Shown in pieces: positions 59,640-64,000 of a stretch of 64,000 nt of DNA. The stretch's first letter is position 1, and each line of letters begins with the position of its first letter. The stretch is from Pseudomonas sp. MM213 (GTDB taxonomy: Bacteria; Pseudomonadota; Gammaproteobacteria; Pseudomonadales; Pseudomonadaceae), in the NCBI RefSeq assembly GCF_020423045.1, contig NZ_CP081943.1:1550001-1614000 (forward strand), given 5' to 3'. Position numbers and translations under genes: made by a program. Below the pieces are notes generated by a model. It saw only the letters and a list, made by a program, of their open reading frames with translations. It was not told where the DNA came from and made no database searches.

Positions 59640-61153
59640 TTTTCGTTCTCTTCATCCGACCGATCAGACACATCGATCCAGATGGTTTTGATTTCGGTGT
59701 ATTGATCGTGGGCAAAAATCGATTTGTCCCGACCGCCGAACCCGGACTCCTTGTAGCCGCCAAACGGCGTGGAAGCATCGCCCTCGCCGAAGCAGTTCAC
59801 GGTGACGATCCCGGCGCGAATCTCCCTCGCCAACTTGATGGCACGACGCAAACTGCCGGTGTAAACCGAGGCGGCCAGGCCGTACACCGTGTCATTGGCC
59901 AGGGCAATGGCTTCAGAAATCGAGCTGAACGTGGTGACCGACAGAATCGGACCGAAGATCTCTTCCTGGAACAACCGACTCTCTGGCGCGACACCGTCAA
60001 TCACGGTCGGCTCGACGAACGCACCGTCTTCGGTGCTACCGCCGTACACAACGTCAAGTTTGCCGACGCTGGCATGCTCAAGGTACGACTTCACTTTCGC
60101 GAAATGTTCGGGGCTGACCAACGCGCCGACGCGGTTTTGCGGGTCGAGTGGATCACCCATTTTCCATTCGCGGATGTAGGCGCCCATGCGTTCCAGCAGT
60201 TCATCCTTCACAGACGCGTGGACGATCAGCCGCGAGGTTGCGGAGCAGTTCTCGCCCATGTTCCAGAACGCGCCGTTGACGACATGCTGAGCGACGAGGT
60301 CGAGGTTTTGCGCATCGTCCATCACCACGGCCGGGTTTTTCCCGCCGCACTCGAGAACGATGCGTTTCAGGTTCGAATCGGCTGCGTAGTGCAGGAAACG
60401 GCGGCCGGTCGCGGTGGAGCCGGTGAAGCTCACCATGTCGACGTCGTGATGCAGGCCGATCGGCTCGCCGACCTCTTTCCCGGTGCCGGTGACAATGTTG
60501 AGCACACCGGCGGGGACGCCCGCCTCGAACGCGAGTTGCGCCACACGCAACGTCGTCAGCGTGGTCTGCTCGGCGGGTTTGACGATCACCGAACAGCCTG
60601 CGGCAAGTGCCGGGCCGATTTTCCAGGCCAGCATCAGCAGCGGGAAGTTCCAGGGCAGCACGCAGCCCACCACCCCGATGGGTTCACGCACGACCATGGT
60701 CAGCGCGTCACTGCCCACAGGGGCGGTGTTGTCATAAATCTTGTCGATCAACTCGGCGTGCCAGCGCAGCGTATGAATGGTGTCCGGCACATCGACCAAC
60801 TGGCACTCGCTGACTGGCTTGCCGCTGTCGAGACTCTCAAGGACGGCCAGTTCGTGGCTATGCCGTTCAAGCAAATCGGCAAACTTCAACAGGACGGTTT
60901 TGCGCTCTTTTGGAGAAATGGATCTCCAGCGGCCATCCTCAAACGCTTCCTTGGCGTTGCTGACCGCGAGATCGACATCTGCCGACGCGCAAGCGGCGAC
61001 GTCTGCCAGAAACTCACCGGTCGCCGGATTGTTCGTGGCGAAGGTTTTGCCCGAGATCGCGGGTTTGAACGCGCCGTTGATGAAGGCATTGCAGGGGAAC
61101 GAAATGTCTTTGGCGATGGCGGCGTATTCGGCCTTGGTCAGGAGATCACCCAT
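59636..61153 (-). CDS. Aldehyde dehydrogenase (PuuC/betaine-aldehyde-like)
   Basis: A 505-residue NAD(P)-dependent aldehyde dehydrogenase. The general base Glu is in VLECGGKNP, the catalytic Cys in NMGENCSATSR, and the NAD region is GSTATGRRFL. PWNFPLLMLAWKIGPALAAG is the conserved helix. In a hydroxyproline pathway the step is 2-ketoglutarate semialdehyde to 2-ketoglutarate, but the sequence is closest in feel to PuuC-type aminoaldehyde enzymes, so the substrate is inferred from context. ATG 61153 with CAGGAG upstream; it overlaps the preceding gene by 8 bp. Confidence 0.9.
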   Translation of the reverse strand: MGDLLTKAEYAAIAKDISFPCNAFINGAFKPAISGKTFATNNPATGEFLADVAACASADVDLAVSNAKEAFEDGRWRSISPKERKTVLLKFADLLERHSHELAVLESLDSGKPVSECQLVDVPDTIHTLRWHAELIDKIYDNTAPVGSDALTMVVREPIGVVGCVLPWNFPLLMLAWKIGPALAAGCSVIVKPAEQTTLTTLRVAQLAFEAGVPAGVLNIVTGTGKEVGEPIGLHHDVDMVSFTGSTATGRRFLHYAADSNLKRIVLECGGKNPAVVMDDAQNLDLVAQHVVNGAFWNMGENCSATSRLIVHASVKDELLERMGAYIREWKMGDPLDPQNRVGALVSPEHFAKVKSYLEHASVGKLDVVYGGSTEDGAFVEPTVIDGVAPESRLFQEEIFGPILSVTTFSSISEAIALANDTVYGLAASVYTGSLRRAIKLAREIRAGIVTVNCFGEGDASTPFGGYKESGFGGRDKSIFAHDQYTEIKTIWIDVSDRSDEENEK

Positions 61154-62057
61154 GGCTGGCTCCTGATGTGATGCGTGCAACGTCGCGCTTCACATTGGCA
61201 ATGATGGTTTGCAGGCTTTGCTTTTCTTCCAGGTCGAGAGGTTGCAGCGGCAAGCGCACGTCCCCTACTTTCAGCCCGGCCAGTTCACAACCGTATTTGA
61301 TCGACTGCACAAACTTGCCGCCGTCCAGGGCATTCATCAGTGGCATCATCGCCGACATGATCCGGCGGCCCTTGTCGAAGTCCTTTTCGAGCACACAGGC
61401 TTCATAAAGCGCCACGTGTTCGGTTGGCAGGAAGTTGGAGCCGGCACACACCCAGCTTCGGGCGCCCCAGGCAAAAAACTCCAGTGCCTGATCATCCCAA
61501 CCGCAGGACAGCGCGATGTTCGGGAACTCACGGGCCAGCAGATGAACGCGGCCCATGTCGCCGGAGCTTTCCTTGATGGCAACTACATTTTTGGAGGCGC
61601 TTACACGGGTGAGGTAATCCTCGTCCATCGAAACGGACATGCGGCCGGGGTAGTTGTAAAGCATGATCGGCAGGTCGGCAGCGCGATCGATGGTCAACGC
61701 GTGGATTGCATTTTCCTGGGAAGTCGGCAGCGCGTACGGCGGGCTAGTGACGAGAATGGCGTCCGCTTTGATCGCTTTGGCATCCTTGGCGTATTGCACC
61801 GAATCTTCGGTACGAATGGCCCCGGTGCTGACGATCAACTGGACCCGGTTGCCGATGACATCCTTGGCATAAGCGGCAAGCTCGGTACGCTCTTCCGAGG
61901 TCTGCGCATAATATTCGCCGGTCGAACCGCCGATGATAATGCCGTGCACTTTCGCCTCGATCAGCGACTCCAGTACTTCGGAGTACACGCTCCAGTCTAT
62001 TTCCCCATCCGGTTTATGAGGTGTCACTGCGGGGGTGTAGATGCCTTCAAATTTCAA
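61146..62057 (-). CDS. Dihydrodipicolinate-synthase family deaminase (hydroxyproline pathway type)
   Basis: A 303-residue class I aldolase-fold enzyme: GGSTGEYYAQTSEERTEL phosphate-like loop, Tyr136 in YNYPGRM and Schiff-base Lys162 in AIKESSGDM. It resembles the family members that convert pyrroline-4-hydroxy-2-carboxylate to 2-ketoglutarate semialdehyde plus ammonia in hydroxyproline clusters. The start codon is TTG at 62057, behind GGAGAA, in an overlap with the GntR stop. Confidence 0.87.
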   Translation of the reverse strand: MKFEGIYTPAVTPHKPDGEIDWSVYSEVLESLIEAKVHGIIIGGSTGEYYAQTSEERTELAAYAKDVIGNRVQLIVSTGAIRTEDSVQYAKDAKAIKADAILVTSPPYALPTSQENAIHALTIDRAADLPIMLYNYPGRMSVSMDEDYLTRVSASKNVVAIKESSGDMGRVHLLAREFPNIALSCGWDDQALEFFAWGARSWVCAGSNFLPTEHVALYEACVLEKDFDKGRRIMSAMMPLMNALDGGKFVQSIKYGCELAGLKVGDVRLPLQPLDLEEKQSLQTIIANVKRDVARITSGASHG

Positions 62058-62767
62058 GATGATTTCTCCGGAAATGAATTGCGTGGAAGATCAACGAGCG
62101 CGTCCGCCTTGATGCCTTGGGGCGCGATAAAAATCTCCATGTTTTCCCGGGACAGTTCCCAGTGTTCAAACACGAGATCGACTACTGCAGATTCATCGCG
62201 GCGTTCAATCGCCTCGATAAACAAATCGTGGTGCCCCGCCGACAGCTCAAGACGCTCTTCCATGTCCTCGTTTTGAGGCCGGAAAAAGGTATTGCCGATA
62301 CGGGAGTGATCAATCAGCAATCTTTCCAGGCTGGGCTGGAGGTATTGATTGCCGGCCATTTCGCCCATGATCGCGTGGAAGCGGTTGTTCTCGACGACCA
62401 TGGCCAGCGCATCCCTTGAGGTAGTGGCGATGCGGAACCGGTGCTGCGTGTCCTTCAAGTCGACCAGTTGGCGCGGCTTGTAGTTTTGAACGGCCAGACG
62501 GCCAACGGCTGCGTAAATCATCGGTGCGACGAGGAAGAAATTGCGCAGGGTCGAGTGATTCATTGGAATCACCCGGGCACCGCGGTTTTCCCGAATGTCG
62601 ACATAACCTTCACCGGCCAGGCGTCGGAATACTTCCCGGACCGGCGTGCGGGACAAGCCATATCGCTCGCTGAGAATGACCTCATCCAGCGCTTCGTCAG
62701 GGTCCAGTTCCATCGTCAGGATTTGACGTTTCAGATCTTCGTAAAGACTGGTTTTGCCGTTTTTCAC
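62054..62767 (-). CDS. GntR family (FCD type) transcriptional regulator
   Basis: A 237-residue regulator: N-terminal winged helix (YEDLKRQILTMELDPDEALD, EVILSERYGLSRTPVREVFR) and a helical FCD effector domain whose His/Asp metal site includes NRFHAIMGEMAGN and GHHDLFIEAI. I choose GTG at 62767 because TTGGAGG lies 5 bases upstream and the HTH follows at normal distance; an open frame to 62881 has no ribosome site. First gene of the minus-strand run and likely its repressor. Confidence 0.85.
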   Translation of the reverse strand: MKNGKTSLYEDLKRQILTMELDPDEALDEVILSERYGLSRTPVREVFRRLAGEGYVDIRENRGARVIPMNHSTLRNFFLVAPMIYAAVGRLAVQNYKPRQLVDLKDTQHRFRIATTSRDALAMVVENNRFHAIMGEMAGNQYLQPSLERLLIDHSRIGNTFFRPQNEDMEERLELSAGHHDLFIEAIERRDESAVVDLVFEHWELSRENMEIFIAPQGIKADALVDLPRNSFPEKSS

Positions 62768-63181
62768 AACGACCTCCAAGGGCAGTTTTGCGGTCAGGTG
62801 CGGCTGACTGATGAGTCGAGACTCGCACGGGTTTTTGGGTCGGTCAATAGATTGTATTTCTTGTGTATACATAGAAAACACAGGAAAAACACAACGCGAT
62901 TTCGATTAATTTCTTTTTAATTCATTTAGTTATGCGTTCACCTCAAAAATGAACTAGTCGGTTACAGAAAAGAAACACGTCGTTTTTGGAATGCTTATTT
63001 CTAGATCATTCCATCATAAAGCTTATTGCCAAGCGCACTTTGCCAGCAGCCCGGTTGACCCGTAGCGACATGGCGCAAGGCGTTTGCGACACGGCTTTGC
63101 GAGCACTTCCCGGCGAGCAACGGAACAAGCGATAGTGTGTCGCCGGTTGAGCGGCTCCGTTCTCCTTCAGGATCGACCAAG
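62768..63181. other. Intergenic promoter region
   Basis: 414 bp between the divergent GntR and LysR genes. A TGTATACA palindrome at 62864 and an AT-rich stretch (62870-62950) are the only features I see. Confidence 0.6.
62864..62871. promoter_or_regulatory. TGTATACA palindrome, candidate GntR/FCD operator
   Basis: TTGTGTATACATAG contains the palindrome TGTATACA, close to the TTGTATACAA-type sites of FCD regulators. It is 97 bp upstream of the GntR GTG start. Confidence 0.45.
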
Positions 63182-64000
63182 ATGGGCAGTGAAGAAACCA
63201 GTAAGAAGGTCAAGGGCTACCGCCGACTGATACCGTCCATGACGGCCTTGATGGAATTCGAGGCCGTCGCGCGGTTGAGCAGCTTCACGCTGGCGGCGCA
63301 AGAATTGGGCGTGACCCAGGCGGCCGTCAGCAAGCAAGTCAAATACCTGGAGGAAACCCTCGGCACCCGTCTGTTTCATCGACTGCACCGGGCGATCAAA
63401 CTGACCAGCGAAGGCTACGTGCTGTATTCGGTGGTCGCCGAATCCATGCAGCGCATGGCGAACGTGTTCGACAAGATTTCCGAGGGGATTCCCGAGCAGG
63501 AACTGGTGCTCGCCTGCACTGCGGCGTTTTCACACCTGCGCATCCTGCCCCGGCTGGCTGCATTGCGCCTGTCGCAACCCAAGCTGCAGTTGCGCCTGAT
63601 CACCCAAGTCCACAATCCGGACGTGCACCGACAGGACGTCGACATCGCCGTGCGCTTCGGCAATGGAAAATGGGAGGACGGCACGGCGATTTTCCTGTTT
63701 GACGAAGAAGTGTTCCCGGTGTGTTCCCCCGCCTGGCTGACCACGCACCCTGCCCCGCTGTCGGTCAACGACTTCCTGCACATTGACCTGATCGATTCGG
63801 ACACCACGCTCGAAGGCTGGATGACGTGGAACAGCTGGTTCAAGGAGCTGGGCGAGAGTCGTCCCAAGGTGAATTACTGCCTGCGCTGCAGCAGTTACAA
63901 CGACACGGTGCAGGCCGCGTTGCAGGGCTATGGCGTCGCGCTGGGCTGGAACCGTTTGTTGCGTCCACTATTGCAGAGCGGCGAACTGGTGCGGATTACT
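63182..64000 (+). CDS. LysR family transcriptional regulator, GcvA-like (cut by window end)
   Basis: An open frame from ATG 63182 runs in phase to the last base (273 codons), so the 3' end is missing. The protein starts with a short basic tail, then TALMEFEAVARLSSFTLAAQ and the HTH ELGVTQAAVSKQVKYLEETL, LFHRLHRAIKLTSEGYVL wing, and part of the effector domain. AGGA lies 9 bases upstream of the ATG. It is divergent from the GntR gene. Target unknown. Confidence 0.87.
   Translation, partial: MGSEETSKKVKGYRRLIPSMTALMEFEAVARLSSFTLAAQELGVTQAAVSKQVKYLEETLGTRLFHRLHRAIKLTSEGYVLYSVVAESMQRMANVFDKISEGIPEQELVLACTAAFSHLRILPRLAALRLSQPKLQLRLITQVHNPDVHRQDVDIAVRFGNGKWEDGTAIFLFDEEVFPVCSPAWLTTHPAPLSVNDFLHIDLIDSDTTLEGWMTWNSWFKELGESRPKVNYCLRCSSYNDTVQAALQGYGVALGWNRLLRPLLQSGELVRIT

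Noticed and set aside
59702..61171. Long open frame (489 codons) on the + strand
   Set aside because: It is antisense to the aldehyde dehydrogenase gene, has no ribosome site and gives a low-complexity His/Arg-rich product; GC-rich codon use on the other strand explains it.
61209..62276. 355-codon open frame on the + strand
   Set aside because: Antisense to the DHDPS-like and GntR genes, with no recognisable domain.

Overview
The window reads as a piece of chromosome from a Pseudomonas of the fluorescens group. I infer this from the gene families (short Ppx/GppA protein, DUF2790, PtrA-like and DUF1289 proteins, several GlxA-type regulators, FpvA-type receptor with FecI/FecR), from the GTAGGAGC-type REP palindromes, and from the GC-rich codon use of most genes. 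I see no rRNA, tRNA, CRISPR array, intact transposase or prophage gene.

Layout. 1-12.5 kb: housekeeping and small metabolic genes (glutathione transferase, dienelactone hydrolase, nitrilase with a GlxA regulator, Ppx/GppA, SleB-like hydrolase, CAP-domain protein, bestrophin, DeoR and LysR regulators, YjgF protein, thioesterase, LysE exporter), separated by REP arrays. 12.6-16.7 kb: an iron-uptake signalling unit (Fur box, ECF sigma factor, FecR anti-sigma factor, TonB-dependent receptor). 16.8-19.3 kb: GlxA regulator, SLAC1-type channel and SugE/Gdx exporter. 19.4-23.7 kb: a block bounded by two direct 54-bp repeats, holding small metal-stress type proteins and a dmeRF-like metal efflux operon. 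23.8-30.7 kb: an accessory region, AT-rich in its middle. It holds short orphan genes, a LysR/SDR pair, a stand-alone RES-domain protein and DUF genes, and most of the genes are followed by a copy of one palindromic repeat. 30.8-38.9 kb: a cytosolic solute-binding-like protein with TerC, then prpF and an AcnA-type aconitase, divergent from a CitMHS transporter and a GntR-like regulator broken by a one-base frameshift. I read this as a probable trans-aconitate (tricarboxylate) utilisation locus. 39.2-45.0 kb: LysR, an FMN alpha-hydroxy-acid oxidase and a complete polar amino-acid type ABC transporter. 45.4-52.4 kb: DJ-1/PfpI protein, TrmK-like methyltransferase, ohrR/ohr, a LysR gene with a 27-codon leader frame, a secreted repeat protein and a hexuronate-type MFS transporter. 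52.4-62.8 kb: one long minus-strand gene run of the hydroxyproline type (GntR, DHDPS-like deaminase, ALDH, FAD oxidase, QAT-family ABC transporter with two permeases, proline-racemase-family protein, GlxA regulator). The window ends inside a LysR gene.

How the genes work together. Each catabolic block carries its own uptake system and regulator. Tricarboxylate enters by CitMHS, is isomerised by PrpF and hydrated by aconitase. A hydroxy-acid or amino-acid-like solute enters by the HisJQMP-type transporter beside a flavin oxidase. A proline-like compound enters by the QAT transporter and should be oxidised, deaminated and turned into a TCA-cycle acid.

Most notable points: the proline-racemase-family enzyme has lost the second catalytic cysteine (Gly252) and the His after the first. 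The tricarboxylate regulator is frameshifted at a T-run. The accessory genes have a cassette-like layout with post-gene palindromic repeats. All functional statements are from reading motifs and context; no database search was run.
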